Origin: Microbacterium sp. CFH 31415
GTDB lineage: Bacteria; Actinomycetota; Actinomycetes; Actinomycetales; Microbacteriaceae
Direction: 5' to 3'
Assembly: GCF_022538185.1 (NCBI RefSeq)
Contig: NZ_JAKYXC010000002.1
Coordinates: 434,001-498,000 of the forward strand
DNA length: 64,000 bases
A program made the position numbers and the translations under genes. The notes under the pieces are model-generated. The model did no database searches and was not told the DNA's origin. It worked only from the letters and a program-made list of their open reading frames with translations. Shown piece by piece: positions 36,937 through 47,899 of this stretch (positions are counted from its first letter, which is position 1; each line of letters begins with the position of its first letter).

Positions 36937-37878
36937 TCAGAACGGGAGCAGCGGATCGACCGCGATCGCGACGAAGATCAGCGTCAGGTAGGTGATCGAG
37001 GCGTGGAAGACCCGCATCGGACGCGGCTCGGTGCCACGAACCGCACGGTTGTAGAGGCGGTGCGACTCGTAGATGAACCAGCCGCCGAACACGAGCGACG
37101 AGACGGTGTAGACCAGCCCCATCCCGGCGACCGGGATGAGCAGGAGCGAGCACGCGACGGTGGCCCACGCGTAGAGGATGACCTGCAGGCCGACCTGCGA
37201 GCCGTTGCGGGTCGCGCCCAGCATGGGCACGTCGACCTCTTCGTACTGGTCCTTGTACTTCATCGACAGCGGCCAGTAGTGCGGCGGCGTCCAGAGGAAG
37301 ACGAGCACGAACAGGATGACGGGCGGCCAGGCCAGCGAGCCGGTGACGGCCGTCCACCCGATCAGCACCGGGAAGCAGCCCGCGATCCCGCCCCACACGA
37401 TGTTCTGCTCGGTGCGGCGCTTGAGGATCATCGTGTAGATCACGACGTAGAAGAAGATGGCAGCGGCCGACAGCGTGGCCGCGAGCCAGTTGGTCGTGAA
37501 CAGCAGCCACACGGTCGAGAACACCGCGAGCGTCCACGCGAAGATCAGGGCGCCGCGGGGCGAGACCTCGCCGGTGACGAGCGGCCGGTTGACCGTGCGC
37601 TGCATGTGGGCGTCGATGTCGCGGTCGAGGTACATGTTGAACGCCGCCGCCGACCCTGCGCTGGCCGTGCCGCCGACGACCGTCGCGACCACGAGCCAGA
37701 GGTCGGGAAGCCCGCCCTGAGCCAGGATCATCACCGGAACGGTCGTGACGAGCAGCAGCTCGAGCACGCGCGGCTTCATCAGTGCGATGTAGGCGCGGAC
37801 GGTGCGGCCGAGCGGCTGGCGGGACTCGCGAGGAGAGTGAGCGGATGCCTCGGCACCCGCTGTCGTCGTGGTGTCCAT
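36937..37878 (-). CDS. ctaB: Protoheme IX farnesyltransferase (heme O synthase)
   Basis: 313 residues, UbiA-type prenyltransferase with about nine membrane helices. The first Asp-rich motif is [15 protein letters not shown]. The second conserved loop is [29 protein letters not shown] (positions about 210-235), specific for CtaB. It adds a farnesyl group to heme b for cytochrome oxidase assembly. It is divergent from tkt across a 317-base intergenic region. Confidence 0.95.
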   Translation of the reverse strand: MDTTTTAGAEASAHSPRESRQPLGRTVRAYIALMKPRVLELLLVTTVPVMILAQGGLPDLWLVVATVVGGTASAGSAAAFNMYLDRDIDAHMQRTVNRPLVTGEVSPRGALIFAWTLAVFSTVWLLFTTNWLAATLSAAAIFFYVVIYTMILKRRTEQNIVWGGIAGCFPVLIGWTAVTGSLAWPPVILFVLVFLWTPPHYWPLSMKYKDQYEEVDVPMLGATRNGSQVGLQVILYAWATVACSLLLIPVAGMGLVYTVSSLVFGGWFIYESHRLYNRAVRGTEPRPMRVFHASITYLTLIFVAIAVDPLLPF

Positions 37879-38195
37879 CTCCCCCGCAATCGCCGCCCGC
37901 AGAAATCACTCAAGTCTATGCCATGGCGGTGAAGATCCCCTGCCGGTGGCTAGCGCTCACATTCGGCGGCGCAGGCGCGTGAGCGAAACGTCACGCGTGC
38001 GACACGACGACGACATGCACACCACGCGCCGGTCCGCAAGACTCTGTCACACAGCGGCTCACATCGCCGGGGCGGCATGCCCCTTCGCTATGCTGAGACC
38101 ACACGCGCGCCCGCGTCGATCCGCCTTCGCCCACTCCCGGGACAAGGCTGTGGTTCGGCCCCTGTCGGGCGCACCTTCATTAGAGAGGCGGTCCC
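37879..38195. other. Divergent intergenic region, ctaB/tkt
   Basis: No gene is seen in these 317 bases. For tkt, TATGCT at 38089-38094 is a candidate -10 that would give a leader of about 95 bases. For ctaB, TAGACT on the minus strand (37913-37918) is a similar candidate about 35 bases before the ATG. No -35 match is convincing. Confidence 0.45.
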
Positions 38196-40295
38196 GTGTC
38201 GGAGCTGCGTTGGGATGAGATCGATCGGCGCGCGGTGGACACCGCTCGTGTGCTGGCTGCGGACGCCGTGGAGAAGGTCGGCAACGGCCACCCCGGCACC
38301 GCGATGAGCCTGGCACCTGCCGCATACCTGCTGTACCAGCGGGTGCTGCGCCACGACCCGGCCGACACGCACTGGGTGGGACGCGACAGGTTCATCCTGT
38401 CGGCCGGGCACTCCTCGCTGACGCAGTACGTCCAGCTGTACCTGGGCGGGTTCGGCCTCGAGCTGGACGACCTCAAGTCGCTGCGCACGTGGGGCTCCAA
38501 GACTCCCGGGCACCCGGAGTTCGGGCACACGGCAGGTGTGGAGATCACCACCGGCCCGCTCGGCCAGGGCCTCGCCTCGTCGGTCGGCTTCGCCTACGCG
38601 GCCCGCTACGAGCGCGGCCTGTTCGACCCCGAGACCCCGGCGGGCGAGTCGCCCTTCGACCACCACATCTACGTCATCGCCGGCGACGGCGACCTGCAGG
38701 AGGGCGTGACGTCCGAGGCGTCGAGCCTGGCCGGCCACCAGCAGCTGGGCAACCTCATCGCGATCTACGACTCGAACCAGATCTCGATCGAGGACGACAC
38801 GAACGTCGCCTTCACCGAGGACGTCGCGAAGCGGTACGAGTCCTACGGCTGGCAGGTGCAGGTCGTGGACTGGAAGAAGTCCGGCGAGTACGTCGAAGAC
38901 GTCGCCGAGCTGTACGCCGCGATCGAGGCGGCGAAGGGCGAGACCGCCAAGCCGTCGCTGATCATCCTGCGCACCATCATCGGCTGGCCCTCGCCCGGCA
39001 AGCAGAACACCGGGAAGATCCACGGTTCGGCGCTCGGCGCCGATGAGCTCGCCGCGACGAAGAAGGTGCTCGGCTTCGACCCTGAGCAGTCCTTCGTGGT
39101 CGCCGACGACGTGCTCGCACACACGCGCTCGCTCGCCGAGCGCGCCGCCGAGGCCCGCGCCGCCTGGCAGGAGTCCTTCGACGCCTGGGCCGCCGCCCAC
39201 CCCGAGCGCAAGGCCCTGTTCGACCGAGTGCAGGCCCGCGAGCTGCCGGAGGGCATCGCAGGGGCACTGCCCTCCTTCGAGGCGGGCAAGGACGTCTCGA
39301 CGCGTGCCGCGTCGGGCGTCGTCATCAACGCACTCGCCGCGGAGCTCCCTGAGCTGTGGGGCGGATCGGCCGACCTGGCCGAGTCGAACCTGACCACCAT
39401 CAAGGACGGCAAGAGCTTCATCCCCACCGAGTGGTCGACCCACGAGTGGTCGGGCGACCCGTACGGGCGCGTGCTGCACTTCGGCATCCGCGAGCACGCG
39501 ATGGGCGCGATCGTCAACGGCATCGTGCTGCACGGCCCGACCCGCGCGTTCGGCGGCACCTTCCTCATCTTCAGCGACTACATGCGCCCCTCGGTGCGCC
39601 TGGCCGCCCTGATGGACATCCCGTCGATCTTCGTCTGGACGCACGACTCCGTCGCCCTCGGCGAGGACGGCCCGACGCATCAGCCCGTCGAGCAGCTCGC
39701 GACGCTGCGTGCGATCCCGAACTTCGCCGTCGTGCGCCCCGCCGACGCGAACGAGACCGCCGTCGCATGGCTCGAGCTGCTGCGCCGCAACGCCGGACCC
39801 GCCGGCATCGCGCTCACCCGCCAGAACATCCCGGTGTTCCCGCGCGGCGAGGGCGAGGCATCCGGTGACACGTTCGCATCGGCCGAGCTGGCCGCGAAGG
39901 GTGCGTACGTCCTGGCCGAAGCGCCCGGCGGCACGCCCGACGTGATCCTCATCGCCACCGGCTCCGAGGTGCAGCTCGCCGTCGCGGCGCGCGAGACGCT
40001 CGCCGCCGAGGGCGTGAACGCCCGTGTCGTCTCCGCTCCCTCGCTGGAGTGGTTCGCCGAGCAGGACGACGCCTACCGCGAGTCCGTGCTGCCCGGGTCG
40101 ATCACCGCTCGCGTGTCGGTCGAGGCCGGCTCCGCGCTCACCTGGCGCGGCATCGTCGGCGACAAGGGCCGCTCGGTCGCCATCGACCACTTCGGCGCCT
40201 CCGCCGACTACAAGACCCTCTTCCAGAAGTTCGGCATCACCGCCGACGCCGTCGTCGAGGCGGCACGCGAATCCCTTAAGGAGAACGCAGCATGA
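38196..40295 (+). CDS. tkt: Transketolase
   Basis: 699 residues. The thiamine diphosphate motif is [13 protein letters not shown] to [15 protein letters not shown] (about residues 166-205). The transketolase-specific histidine regions [11 protein letters not shown] and [15 protein letters not shown] are intact. The PYR domain contains GIREHAMG and [19 protein letters not shown]. It transfers two-carbon units in the non-oxidative pentose phosphate pathway. The GTG start follows AGAGAGG. It is the first gene of tkt-tal-pgi-zwf-opcA-pgl. Confidence 0.98.
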   Translation: MSELRWDEIDRRAVDTARVLAADAVEKVGNGHPGTAMSLAPAAYLLYQRVLRHDPADTHWVGRDRFILSAGHSSLTQYVQLYLGGFGLELDDLKSLRTWGSKTPGHPEFGHTAGVEITTGPLGQGLASSVGFAYAARYERGLFDPETPAGESPFDHHIYVIAGDGDLQEGVTSEASSLAGHQQLGNLIAIYDSNQISIEDDTNVAFTEDVAKRYESYGWQVQVVDWKKSGEYVEDVAELYAAIEAAKGETAKPSLIILRTIIGWPSPGKQNTGKIHGSALGADELAATKKVLGFDPEQSFVVADDVLAHTRSLAERAAEARAAWQESFDAWAAAHPERKALFDRVQARELPEGIAGALPSFEAGKDVSTRAASGVVINALAAELPELWGGSADLAESNLTTIKDGKSFIPTEWSTHEWSGDPYGRVLHFGIREHAMGAIVNGIVLHGPTRAFGGTFLIFSDYMRPSVRLAALMDIPSIFVWTHDSVALGEDGPTHQPVEQLATLRAIPNFAVVRPADANETAVAWLELLRRNAGPAGIALTRQNIPVFPRGEGEASGDTFASAELAAKGAYVLAEAPGGTPDVILIATGSEVQLAVAARETLAAEGVNARVVSAPSLEWFAEQDDAYRESVLPGSITARVSVEAGSALTWRGIVGDKGRSVAIDHFGASADYKTLFQKFGITADAVVEAARESLKENAA

Positions 40296-41413
40296 GCACC
40301 CCCACCGAAAAGCTCTCCGCCGCCGGCGTGAGCATCTGGCTGGACGACCTGTCGCGCGAGCGCATCACCTCGGGCAACCTCACCGAGCTCATCTCGACGC
40401 GCAACGTCACGGGCGTCACCACGAACCCGACGATCTTCCAGGGCGCCATCGGCGGCGGCGGTCACGCGTACGCCGACCAGATCGCGCAGCTTGCGGCCAA
40501 GGGCGCGTCGGTCGACGAGGCGATCTTCGCCGCGACCACCGACGACGTCCGCGACGCGGCCGACATCTTCCGGCCGGTGTACGACGCCACGAAGGGCGTG
40601 GACGGCCGCGTGTCGATCGAAGTCTCCCCCGACCTCGCGCACGACACCGACGCCACCGTCGCGCAGGCCAAGGAGCTGTGGGCGACCGTCGACCGGCCGA
40701 ACGTGCACATCAAGATCCCCGCGACGAAGGCCGGCCTGCCCGCCATCACCGCCGTGCTCGCCGAGGGCATCTCGGTGAACGTGACGCTCATCTTCAGCCT
40801 GGAGCGCTACGCCGACGTCATCGAGGCGTACCTCGCCGGAATCGAGAAGGCGAAGGATGCCGGGCACGACGTGTCGCAGATCCATTCGGTCGCCTCGTTC
40901 TTCGTGTCGCGCGTCGACACCGAGGTCGACAAGCGCCTCGAGGCAATCGGCACGGACGAGGCCGAAGCCCTGAAGTCGCTCGCCGGCGTGGCCAACGCGC
41001 GGCTGGCGTACGAGCTGTACGAGCAGGCGTTCGCCACGGACCGTGCCAGGGCCGTGCTCGAGGCCGGCGCGAACGCGCAGCGCCCGCTGTGGGCGTCTAC
41101 GGGCGTCAAAGACCCCTCGCTGCCCGACACGCTGTACGTGACCGAACTCGTCGCCCCCGGCACCGTCAACACGATGCCCGAGAAGACTCTGGAGGCGACA
41201 TTCGACCACGGCCAGATCGCCGGCGACGCCGTCACCGGCACCTACGCGGCCGCGCACAAGGTGTTCGCCGACCTCGCGGCTGTGGGCGTCGACTTCGCCG
41301 ACGTCACCCAGGTGCTGGAAGACGAGGGCGTGTCGAAGTTCATCGCCTCGTGGCACGACCTCCAGGGCACGGTCAAGACCGCGCTCGAGAACGCGCCCGA
41401 GGCCGCACGATGA
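40292..41413 (+). CDS. tal: Transaldolase
   Basis: 373 residues, the long actinobacterial type. [12 protein letters not shown] opens the barrel; [12 protein letters not shown] and [13 protein letters not shown] carry the catalytic Asp/Lys framework (Schiff-base lysine in HIKIPAT). It exchanges dihydroxyacetone units between sugar phosphates. Its ATG overlaps the tkt stop as ATGA and follows AAGGAG, so it is translationally coupled. Confidence 0.97.
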   Translation: MSTPTEKLSAAGVSIWLDDLSRERITSGNLTELISTRNVTGVTTNPTIFQGAIGGGGHAYADQIAQLAAKGASVDEAIFAATTDDVRDAADIFRPVYDATKGVDGRVSIEVSPDLAHDTDATVAQAKELWATVDRPNVHIKIPATKAGLPAITAVLAEGISVNVTLIFSLERYADVIEAYLAGIEKAKDAGHDVSQIHSVASFFVSRVDTEVDKRLEAIGTDEAEALKSLAGVANARLAYELYEQAFATDRARAVLEAGANAQRPLWASTGVKDPSLPDTLYVTELVAPGTVNTMPEKTLEATFDHGQIAGDAVTGTYAAAHKVFADLAAVGVDFADVTQVLEDEGVSKFIASWHDLQGTVKTALENAPEAAR

Positions 41414-43032
41414 GCTTCGAGATCCACCTCAGCGGCCACGTCAAGTCGGTCGTCGACGAGACTCTCCCCGGTCTCGTCGCCAGCCTCGTCGCGTCGGGCA
41501 TCACCGCGGGCGACGGATCGCTGTGGGGCCCGGAGGCAGAGGAAGAGGCATCCAAGCGCCTCGGCTGGGTGCAGGCGGTCACCGTCTCGCGTCCCCTCGT
41601 GCCGCAGATCGAGGCGCTCCGCCGGCAGCTCGCCGCGAAGGGCGTCACGCGTGTCGTCCTCGCAGGCATGGGCGGCTCGTCGCTCGCTCCCGAGGTCATC
41701 GCGCAGACGGCCGGCGTGCCGCTCGTGATCCTCGACTCCACCGCCCCGGGCCAGGTTCTGGCCGCCATCGACGGCGACGCCCAGCAGGGCGACCTCAGCA
41801 AGACCGTGCTCGTCGTGTCGTCCAAGTCGGGCTCGACCGTCGAGACCGACTCGGCCAAGCGCGCCTTCGAGGCCGCCTTCCGCGACCTCGGCATCGACCC
41901 CGCCGAGCGCATCGTCGTCGTCACCGACCCGGGTTCCCCGCTCGACCAGGCGGCTCGCGCCGACGGCTACACCGTCTTCAACGCCGATCCCACGGTGGGT
42001 GGCCGCTACTCGGCGCTCACCGCGTTCGGGCTGGTTCCGGCCGGTCTGGCCGGCGTCGACATCGCAGAGATCCTCGACGAGGCGGAGGCGACCCTGCTCG
42101 AGGTCGCGATCGACAGCCCCGACAACCCCGCGCTCGTGCTCGCCGCGGCCATCGCCGGCGGCGAGCCCCGTCGCGACAAGCTCGGCCTGGTCACCGACGG
42201 CACGCACATCGTCGGCCTTCCGGACTGGATCGAGCAGCTCGTCGCCGAGTCGACGGGCAAGCAGGGCACCGGCATCCTGCCCGTGGTCCTGCTCCCGGTC
42301 TCACCCGAGGTCGAGAGCGTCCCTTCCGATCTTCAGATCGTGCGCCTGGTCGACGAGGCGAAGAAGTTCCACCTCTTCGAGCACCACAACGGCGAGGTCC
42401 TCGTCAGCGGCTCGCTCGGGGCGCAGTTCGTCGTGTGGGAGTACGCCACGGCGATCGCCGGCAAGATGCTCGGCATCAACCCGTTCGATCAGCCCGACGT
42501 GGAGTCCGCCAAGATCGCGGCCCGCGGCCTGCTCGACGCACGACCCGAGCCGACCGAGCCGGCATTCACCGCCGAGGGCGTCGAAGTGCGCGTGTCCGAC
42601 CCCGAGCTCGCGGTCTCGGGCACCGTCGCCGGCGTGCTCGACGCGCTCTGGTCGCGTCTGCCCGCCGACGGCTACGTCTCGATCCAGGCCTACGTCAACC
42701 GGCTCGAGCTCGACCAGCTCACCGGACTGCGCGAGCTCGTCGCCGCCGACTCCGGACGCCCGACGACGTTCGGCTGGGGCCCCAGGTTCCTGCACTCGAC
42801 GGGTCAGTTCCACAAGGGCGGCCCGGCGAACGGCGTCTTCCTGCAGATCCTCGAGCGCACCGACACCGACCTCGAGATCCCCGACCGTCCCTTCACGTTC
42901 GGGCAGCTCATCCAGGCACAGGCGGCAGGCGACGCGAGCGTGCTCGCGGACGGCCACGGGCGCCCGGTCGTCACGCTCACGCTCACCGACCCCCGGATCG
43001 AAGTGCTCTCGCTCTTCGAGGCGGCCCAGTAG
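41410..43032 (+). CDS. pgi: Glucose-6-phosphate isomerase
   Basis: 540 residues. The SIS fold is seen with [32 protein letters not shown] and the C-terminal [13 protein letters not shown]. The actinobacterial Pgi of this length is distinct from the E. coli type. It interconverts glucose-6-phosphate and fructose-6-phosphate, feeding Zwf in the next gene. The start ATG overlaps the tal stop as ATGA. A longer reading frame that begins inside tkt is ignored. Confidence 0.95.
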   Translation: MSFEIHLSGHVKSVVDETLPGLVASLVASGITAGDGSLWGPEAEEEASKRLGWVQAVTVSRPLVPQIEALRRQLAAKGVTRVVLAGMGGSSLAPEVIAQTAGVPLVILDSTAPGQVLAAIDGDAQQGDLSKTVLVVSSKSGSTVETDSAKRAFEAAFRDLGIDPAERIVVVTDPGSPLDQAARADGYTVFNADPTVGGRYSALTAFGLVPAGLAGVDIAEILDEAEATLLEVAIDSPDNPALVLAAAIAGGEPRRDKLGLVTDGTHIVGLPDWIEQLVAESTGKQGTGILPVVLLPVSPEVESVPSDLQIVRLVDEAKKFHLFEHHNGEVLVSGSLGAQFVVWEYATAIAGKMLGINPFDQPDVESAKIAARGLLDARPEPTEPAFTAEGVEVRVSDPELAVSGTVAGVLDALWSRLPADGYVSIQAYVNRLELDQLTGLRELVAADSGRPTTFGWGPRFLHSTGQFHKGGPANGVFLQILERTDTDLEIPDRPFTFGQLIQAQAAGDASVLADGHGRPVVTLTLTDPRIEVLSLFEAAQ

Positions 43033-43047
43033 GAGACCCGCTCCCAC

Positions 43048-44598
43048 ATGACAGTCGAGATCTCACGCGGCGGCAATCCGCTGCGCGACCCGGACGACCG
43101 TCGCCTCAACCGGATCGCCGGTCCGAGCGCGCTCGTGATCTTCGGGGTCACGGGGGACCTCTCCCGCAAGAAGCTCATGCCCGCCGTGTACGACCTCGCC
43201 AACCGCGGCTTGCTTCCCCCGGGGTTCGCCCTCGTCGGCTTCGCACGCCGCGATTGGGAAGACCAGGACTTCGCGCAGGTCGTCTACGAGGCGGTGCGGC
43301 AGCACGCCCGCACTGAGTTCCGCGATGAGACATGGCAGCAGCTGCTGCAGGGCATCCGGTTCGTGTCGGGCGAGTTCGGCGATCCCGACGCGTTCCGGCG
43401 GCTGCGCGAAACGGTCGAGAACCTCGACACCGAGCGCGGCACGATGGGCAACCACGCGTACTACCTGTCGATCCCGCCGAAGGACTTCGCGCTGGTGGCC
43501 GAGCAGCTGCGCGCCTCGGGCCTCGTCGACGACACCGCCGACCAGCCCGACCGGTGGCGCCGCGTCGTCATCGAGAAGCCGTTCGGGCACGACCTCGAGT
43601 CGGCACAGGCGCTCAACGACGCGCTGCGCTCGACCTTCCCGACCGACTCGATCTTCCGCATCGACCACTATCTCGGCAAGGAGACGGTCCAGAACATCCT
43701 GGCCCTGCGCTTCGCGAACGAGCTGTACGAGCCGATCTGGAACCGCAACTACGTCGACCACGTGCAGATCACCATGGCCGAGGACATCGGCGTCGGCGGT
43801 CGCGCGGGATACTACGACGGCATCGGCGCGGCGCGCGACGTCATCCAGAACCACCTGCTGCAGCTGATGGCGCTCACCGCGATGGAAGAGCCCATCTCGT
43901 TCGACGCGAAGGAGCTGCGAGCCGAGAAGGAGAAAGTGCTGGCGGCGGTCACGCTGCCCGATGATCTCTCCCGCTCGACCGCACGCGGCCAGTACGCCGG
44001 TGGCTGGCAGGGCGGCGAGAAGGTGCTCGGCTTCCTCGAAGAGGAAGGCATGGACCCGCAGTCCACGACCGAGACCTACGCGGCCATCACACTCGAGGTG
44101 AACACGCGCCGCTGGGCCGGCGTGCCGTTCTACCTCCGCACCGGCAAGCGCCTCGGCCGCCGCGTGACCGAGATCGCCGTGGTGTTCAAGCGCGCACCCG
44201 AGCTGCTCTTCTCACGCAACCAGACGTCGGGTCAGGGGCAGAACGCCCTCGTGATCCGCGTGCAGCCCGACGAAGGCGTCACGATCCGGTTCGGGTCGAA
44301 GGTGCCGGGCGCCGGCGCCCAGGTGCGCGACGTCACCATGGACTTCGGCTACGGCCACGCCTTCACCGAGGCGAGCCCCGAGGCCTACGAGCGCCTCATC
44401 CTCGACGTGCTCCTGGGCGACCCGCCCCTGTTCCCGCGTCACGAAGAGGTCGAGCTCTCCTGGAAGATCCTCGACCCCATCGAGAAGTTCTGGACCGAGC
44501 AGGGCGGACCCCTCGAGCAGTATTCGCCCGGGTCGTGGGGCCCGGCGTCCGCGCACGAGATGCTCGCGCGCGACGGCCGTACCTGGAGGCGCCCGTGA
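43048..44598 (+). CDS. zwf: Glucose-6-phosphate 1-dehydrogenase
   Basis: 516 residues. NADP-binding motif VIFGVTGDLSRKKLMPA at the N terminus, catalytic RIDHYLGKETVQN (about residues 205-217), and substrate region RWAGVPFYLRTGKRL. It oxidises glucose-6-phosphate to 6-phosphogluconolactone and makes NADPH. It follows pgi by 15 bases with a GGAG ribosome site, and its TGA overlaps the opcA GTG. Confidence 0.98.
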   Translation: MTVEISRGGNPLRDPDDRRLNRIAGPSALVIFGVTGDLSRKKLMPAVYDLANRGLLPPGFALVGFARRDWEDQDFAQVVYEAVRQHARTEFRDETWQQLLQGIRFVSGEFGDPDAFRRLRETVENLDTERGTMGNHAYYLSIPPKDFALVAEQLRASGLVDDTADQPDRWRRVVIEKPFGHDLESAQALNDALRSTFPTDSIFRIDHYLGKETVQNILALRFANELYEPIWNRNYVDHVQITMAEDIGVGGRAGYYDGIGAARDVIQNHLLQLMALTAMEEPISFDAKELRAEKEKVLAAVTLPDDLSRSTARGQYAGGWQGGEKVLGFLEEEGMDPQSTTETYAAITLEVNTRRWAGVPFYLRTGKRLGRRVTEIAVVFKRAPELLFSRNQTSGQGQNALVIRVQPDEGVTIRFGSKVPGAGAQVRDVTMDFGYGHAFTEASPEAYERLILDVLLGDPPLFPRHEEVELSWKILDPIEKFWTEQGGPLEQYSPGSWGPASAHEMLARDGRTWRRP

Positions 44599-45554
44599 TC
44601 GTCGATCTGCCCGACACCACCGTCAGCAAGATCTCCCGCGCGCTCGTGAGCGTCCGGGAGGAGGGCGGCGCCGTCGCCCTCGGCCGCGTGCTGACGCTCA
44701 TCATCCTCACGCGCGAAGGCGCCATGGAGGAGGTCATCGAAGCCGCCAACGACGCATCGCGCGAGCATCCGATGCGCGTGATCGTGCTCCTCATCGGCAA
44801 CGCCGACGACTCCGACTCGCGTCTAGACGCGCAGATACGGGTCGGCGGCGACGCCGGTGCGAGCGAAGTGGTGACCCTGCGCGTCGCCGGCGAAGCCGGA
44901 CGCTCGAACCTCGAGTCGCTGGTGACCGGCCTGCTCCTGCCCGATGCCCCGGTGGTCGTGTGGTGGCCCAACCGCACTCCCCAGAACATCTCCAAGACGT
45001 CGATCGGCCGCATCGCGCAGCGCCGCATCACGGATGCCGCGACCAAGTCGGACCCATCGGCCTTCGTCGCCGGACTGGGCGGGCAGTACGCGCCGGGCGA
45101 CACCGATCTCGCGTGGACGCGGCTCACCCGCTGGCGGGAGCAGCTGGCCGCGATCCTCGACCAGCCGCCGTACGAGCCGGTCACCGCTGTGAAGGTGCGA
45201 GGCGCGAGCGACTCGCCCTCCACCGCCCTCCTCGCGGCCTGGCTGCGGCTGGCGCTCGACGTGCCGGTCGACTGGGAGTATCTCCAGCCCGACGAATGGC
45301 CGCACGGCATCAAGTCGGTCGCGCTCGTCCGCGCGAGCGGCGAGGTGCTGCTGGAGCGCCCGAACGAGCACTCCGCCATTCTCACGCAGCCCGGTCAGCC
45401 CAGTCATGAGCTGGCGTTCCCGCGCCGCACGCTGCGCGAGTGCCTGGCCGAGGAACTCCGTCGCCTCGATCCCGACGTCCTGTATGGTCGAGTGATCACC
45501 GAGGGCTGGGAGCTGCTCGACCCTCCGGCGGCGAAGGAGACGCAGGACGCATGA
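44595..45554 (+). CDS. opcA: OpcA, glucose-6-phosphate dehydrogenase assembly protein
   Basis: 319 residues from a GTG that overlaps the zwf stop as GTGA; an upstream extension inside zwf has no support. Actinobacterial OpcA is recognised by VIVDLPDTTVSKIS at the start, LLPDAPVVVWWPNRTP in the middle and SIGRIAQRRITDA. It is needed for full activity of Zwf. Its position directly after zwf and before pgl is conserved. Confidence 0.95.
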   Translation: MIVDLPDTTVSKISRALVSVREEGGAVALGRVLTLIILTREGAMEEVIEAANDASREHPMRVIVLLIGNADDSDSRLDAQIRVGGDAGASEVVTLRVAGEAGRSNLESLVTGLLLPDAPVVVWWPNRTPQNISKTSIGRIAQRRITDAATKSDPSAFVAGLGGQYAPGDTDLAWTRLTRWREQLAAILDQPPYEPVTAVKVRGASDSPSTALLAAWLRLALDVPVDWEYLQPDEWPHGIKSVALVRASGEVLLERPNEHSAILTQPGQPSHELAFPRRTLRECLAEELRRLDPDVLYGRVITEGWELLDPPAAKETQDA

Positions 45555-45575
45555 GTCGTGTGGCGAGTGACCACG

Positions 45576-46355
45576 ATGGTTGAAGCCTGGGCCGAGAAGC
45601 GGGTGGTCATCTCCCCCGATCCTCCGACGCTCGCCGAAGCGGTCGCCGCACGCTTCCTGGGCCGCGTCGCGAAGCGGGTCGATGAGGGCAAGCTCGCCCA
45701 CATCGCGCTGACGGGCGGATCGATGGGCTCGGCCGTGCTGGCCGCAGCCGCACGAAGCCCTCGCGTCGAGACGATCGACTGGTCCGGCGTGCACTTCTGG
45801 TGGAGCGACGAGCGCTGGGTGCCGAAGGGCCACGACGACCGCAACGAGCAGCAGTCGCGCGCCGCACTCCTCGACGCGCTCGACATCCCCGCCGGCAACC
45901 TCCACGTCGCCCCGGCGAGCGACGACGGCCTCGACCTCGACGCCGCGGCAGACGTCCACGCCGAGGAACTCGCGCGCTTCGCCGGATCGGAGGGACCGTG
46001 GCCGTCGTTCGACGTCTGCTTCCTCGGCGTCGGGCCGGACGGCCACATCGCCTCGCTGTTCCCCGACCGGCCCGAGATCCTCGTCACCGACCGCGCGGTG
46101 CTCGGCGTGCGGGACTCCCCCAAGCCCCCGCCCGAGCGTCTCACGATGACGCGGCCGGTCATCAACAGCTCGAAGCGCGTCTGGATGGTCATCGCCGGCG
46201 CCGACAAGGCCTCGGCTCTCGGCCTCGCCCTCGCGGGTGCCAGCTACGCGAGCGTGCCGGCCGCGGGCGCCAAGGGCCGCAAGCGCACGGTGTTCTTCGT
46301 CGACCAGGCGGCTGCGGCCAACGTGCCGCCCGAGCTCATCGACCGCGAGTACTGA
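45576..46355 (+). CDS. pgl: 6-phosphogluconolactonase
   Basis: 259 residues from the ATG at 45576; a GTG at 45558 would add six residues, but family members begin near the ATG. Motifs are LTGGSMGS (sugar phosphate loop), VHFWWSDERWVP and FLGVGPDGHIASLFP. It hydrolyses 6-phosphogluconolactone, completing the oxidative branch up to 6-phosphogluconate. The next enzyme, Gnd, is not encoded here. A perfect hairpin terminates the operon. Confidence 0.95.
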   Translation: MVEAWAEKRVVISPDPPTLAEAVAARFLGRVAKRVDEGKLAHIALTGGSMGSAVLAAAARSPRVETIDWSGVHFWWSDERWVPKGHDDRNEQQSRAALLDALDIPAGNLHVAPASDDGLDLDAAADVHAEELARFAGSEGPWPSFDVCFLGVGPDGHIASLFPDRPEILVTDRAVLGVRDSPKPPPERLTMTRPVINSSKRVWMVIAGADKASALGLALAGASYASVPAAGAKGRKRTVFFVDQAAAANVPPELIDREY

Positions 46356-46392
46356 CCCGGAGCACGGAGCAGGGCGGGATCACCCCACGACC

Positions 46393-46430
46393 AACAGAAG
46401 AGCGGATGCCGAGGCATCCGCTCTTCTGTT
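46393..46430. terminator. Perfect 18-bp bidirectional terminator
   Basis: AACAGAAGAGCGGATGCC, two bases (GA), then its exact complement GGCATCCGCTCTTCTGTT. It sits between convergent pgl and rbpA, ending 13 bases from the rbpA stop. The A-rich and T-rich arm ends act as the tract for both strands. Confidence 0.92.
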
Positions 46431-46443
46431 GATTCCGTCGTGG

Positions 46444-46800
46444 TCAGTCCTGGCCGCGACGCTCGCGCAGCTGCTTGAGCGCGTCGTCGAGGAGGGCGTC
46501 GGCCTCTTCCTCGGTGCGGCGCTCCTTCACGTACGCGAGGTGCGTCTTGTACGGCTCGGTCTTGGCGACCGCGGGCGGGTTGGCCTTATCGCGACCGGCC
46601 GGCAGGCCGGAGTGCGGAGAGTCGATCGTGTCGGGGATCTCCTCGTCGGGGATCCCGGCGGCGAAGTACCGGACGGTCTCGTTGCCGAGGGCGTCCCAGT
46701 AGGACACCGCCACTCGATCCGCGTGGAATCCGTGGTCCTGCTCGCCCATCGGCCCGGCACCGACGCGGGTGCCGCGGATCGCGTTGCCTCCGGTCGCCAT
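46444..46800 (-). CDS. rbpA: RNA polymerase-binding protein RbpA
   Basis: 118 residues starting MATGGNAIRGTRVGAGPMGE, the family start; an upstream extension is rejected. The zinc-like core region is replaced by VSYWDALGNETVRYFAAG, and the C-terminal helix DALKQLRERR follows. RbpA is an actinobacterial activator that binds the housekeeping sigma factor and stabilises open complexes. The ATG overlaps the secG stop as ATGA, so secG-rbpA are coupled. Confidence 0.97.
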   Translation of the reverse strand: MATGGNAIRGTRVGAGPMGEQDHGFHADRVAVSYWDALGNETVRYFAAGIPDEEIPDTIDSPHSGLPAGRDKANPPAVAKTEPYKTHLAYVKERRTEEEADALLDDALKQLRERRGQD

Positions 46801-47048
46801 CAGAGCGCCTGGAACTTCGTGATCAGGCCGAGCGCCACGATGGCCACGAACCACACCAGGGCCAGGATCACCGTGAAGCGGTTGAGGTTGCGCTCAGCGA
46901 GTCCGGAGGAGCCGAGCGCGGACGTCATGCCGCCGCCGAACATGTCGGACAGGCCGCCGCCGCGCCCCTTGTGGAGCAGGATGAGGAGGGTCAGCAGGAG
47001 GCTCGTGATACCGAGGAGCACCTGCAGGACGAACTCGAGGATCTGCAC
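46800..47048 (-). CDS. secG: Preprotein translocase subunit SecG
   Basis: 82 residues with two membrane helices (about 3-21 and 58-78) separated by the conserved loop HKGRGGGLSDMFGGG. SecG assists SecYE in protein export. It lies 59 bases downstream of tpiA, as in many actinobacteria, and overlaps rbpA. Confidence 0.97.
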   Translation of the reverse strand: MQILEFVLQVLLGITSLLLTLLILLHKGRGGGLSDMFGGGMTSALGSSGLAERNLNRFTVILALVWFVAIVALGLITKFQAL

Positions 47049-47107
47049 AGTCGTTGAAGCCTTTCGCCGCGATCAGTCGCCGATCGCACAAGGGTCGAGT
47101 ATACCGG

Positions 47108-47899
47108 TCAGACGCCGACGTGCTTCTGGTACCGGATGATCGCAGCGAACTCGTCGACGACGAGGCTCGCGCCGCCGACCAGTGCACCGTCGACATCGGG
47201 CTCGCGCATGAAGCTCGCGATGTTCGCGGCCTTGACCGATCCGCCGTAGAGCACACGCGTGCGTGCCGCGGCGTCCTCCCCCAGCTTCTCCGCGATGACG
47301 GCGCGCAGCTTGGCGCAGACGTCCTGCGCCTGCTCGGGCGTGGCCGCCTGGCCGGACCCGATCGCCCACACGGGCTCGTAGGCGACGACGATGTCGGCGT
47401 CGGCCTTCACACCCTCGAGGGCGGCCTTCAGCTGGCCGACGGGCACGGCGCTCGCTCCGAACTTCTCGAGGTCTTCGGCGGTCTCACCGACGCAGATCAC
47501 CGGCACGAGGCCGTGCTTGAGCGCGGCCTGCACCTTGGCGGCGACGATCTCGTCGCCCTCGTGGTGGTACTCGCGGCGCTCGGAGTGGCCGATGATGACG
47601 TACCGGTTGTCGAGCTTCGCCAGGAAAGCACCCGACACCTCGCCGGTGTAGGCACCGGAGTCATGCGTCGAGATGTCCTGCGCGCCGAGGGCGAACGGTA
47701 TCTTGTCGGCATCGAGGAGCGTCTGCACGGTGCGCAGATCGGTGAACGGCGGGAAGACGGCCACCTCGACCGACTCGTGCTCGTGCTTGGCGTCCTTGAG
47801 CGTCCAGTGCAGCTTCTGGACGAACGCGACCGCCTGAAGGTGGTCGAGGTTCATCTTCCAGTTGCCAGCGATGAGCGGGGTGCGGGGTGTCACTGCCAT
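47108..47899 (-). CDS. tpiA: Triosephosphate isomerase
   Basis: 263 residues. GNWKMN near the start, IIGHSERR with the catalytic histidine, and [12 protein letters not shown] with the catalytic glutamate. The substrate loop [12 protein letters not shown] is complete. It interconverts dihydroxyacetone phosphate and glyceraldehyde-3-phosphate. The ATG lies inside the last codons of pgk (10-base overlap). Confidence 0.98.
   Translation of the reverse strand: MAVTPRTPLIAGNWKMNLDHLQAVAFVQKLHWTLKDAKHEHESVEVAVFPPFTDLRTVQTLLDADKIPFALGAQDISTHDSGAYTGEVSGAFLAKLDNRYVIIGHSERREYHHEGDEIVAAKVQAALKHGLVPVICVGETAEDLEKFGASAVPVGQLKAALEGVKADADIVVAYEPVWAIGSGQAATPEQAQDVCAKLRAVIAEKLGEDAAARTRVLYGGSVKAANIASFMREPDVDGALVGGASLVVDEFAAIIRYQKHVGV

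Noticed and set aside
40024..43032. A single 1002-residue protein covering tal and pgi
   Set aside because: Its first 460 residues are an arginine/proline-rich shadow of tkt and tal; Pgi proper starts at 41410 with an ATGA overlap.
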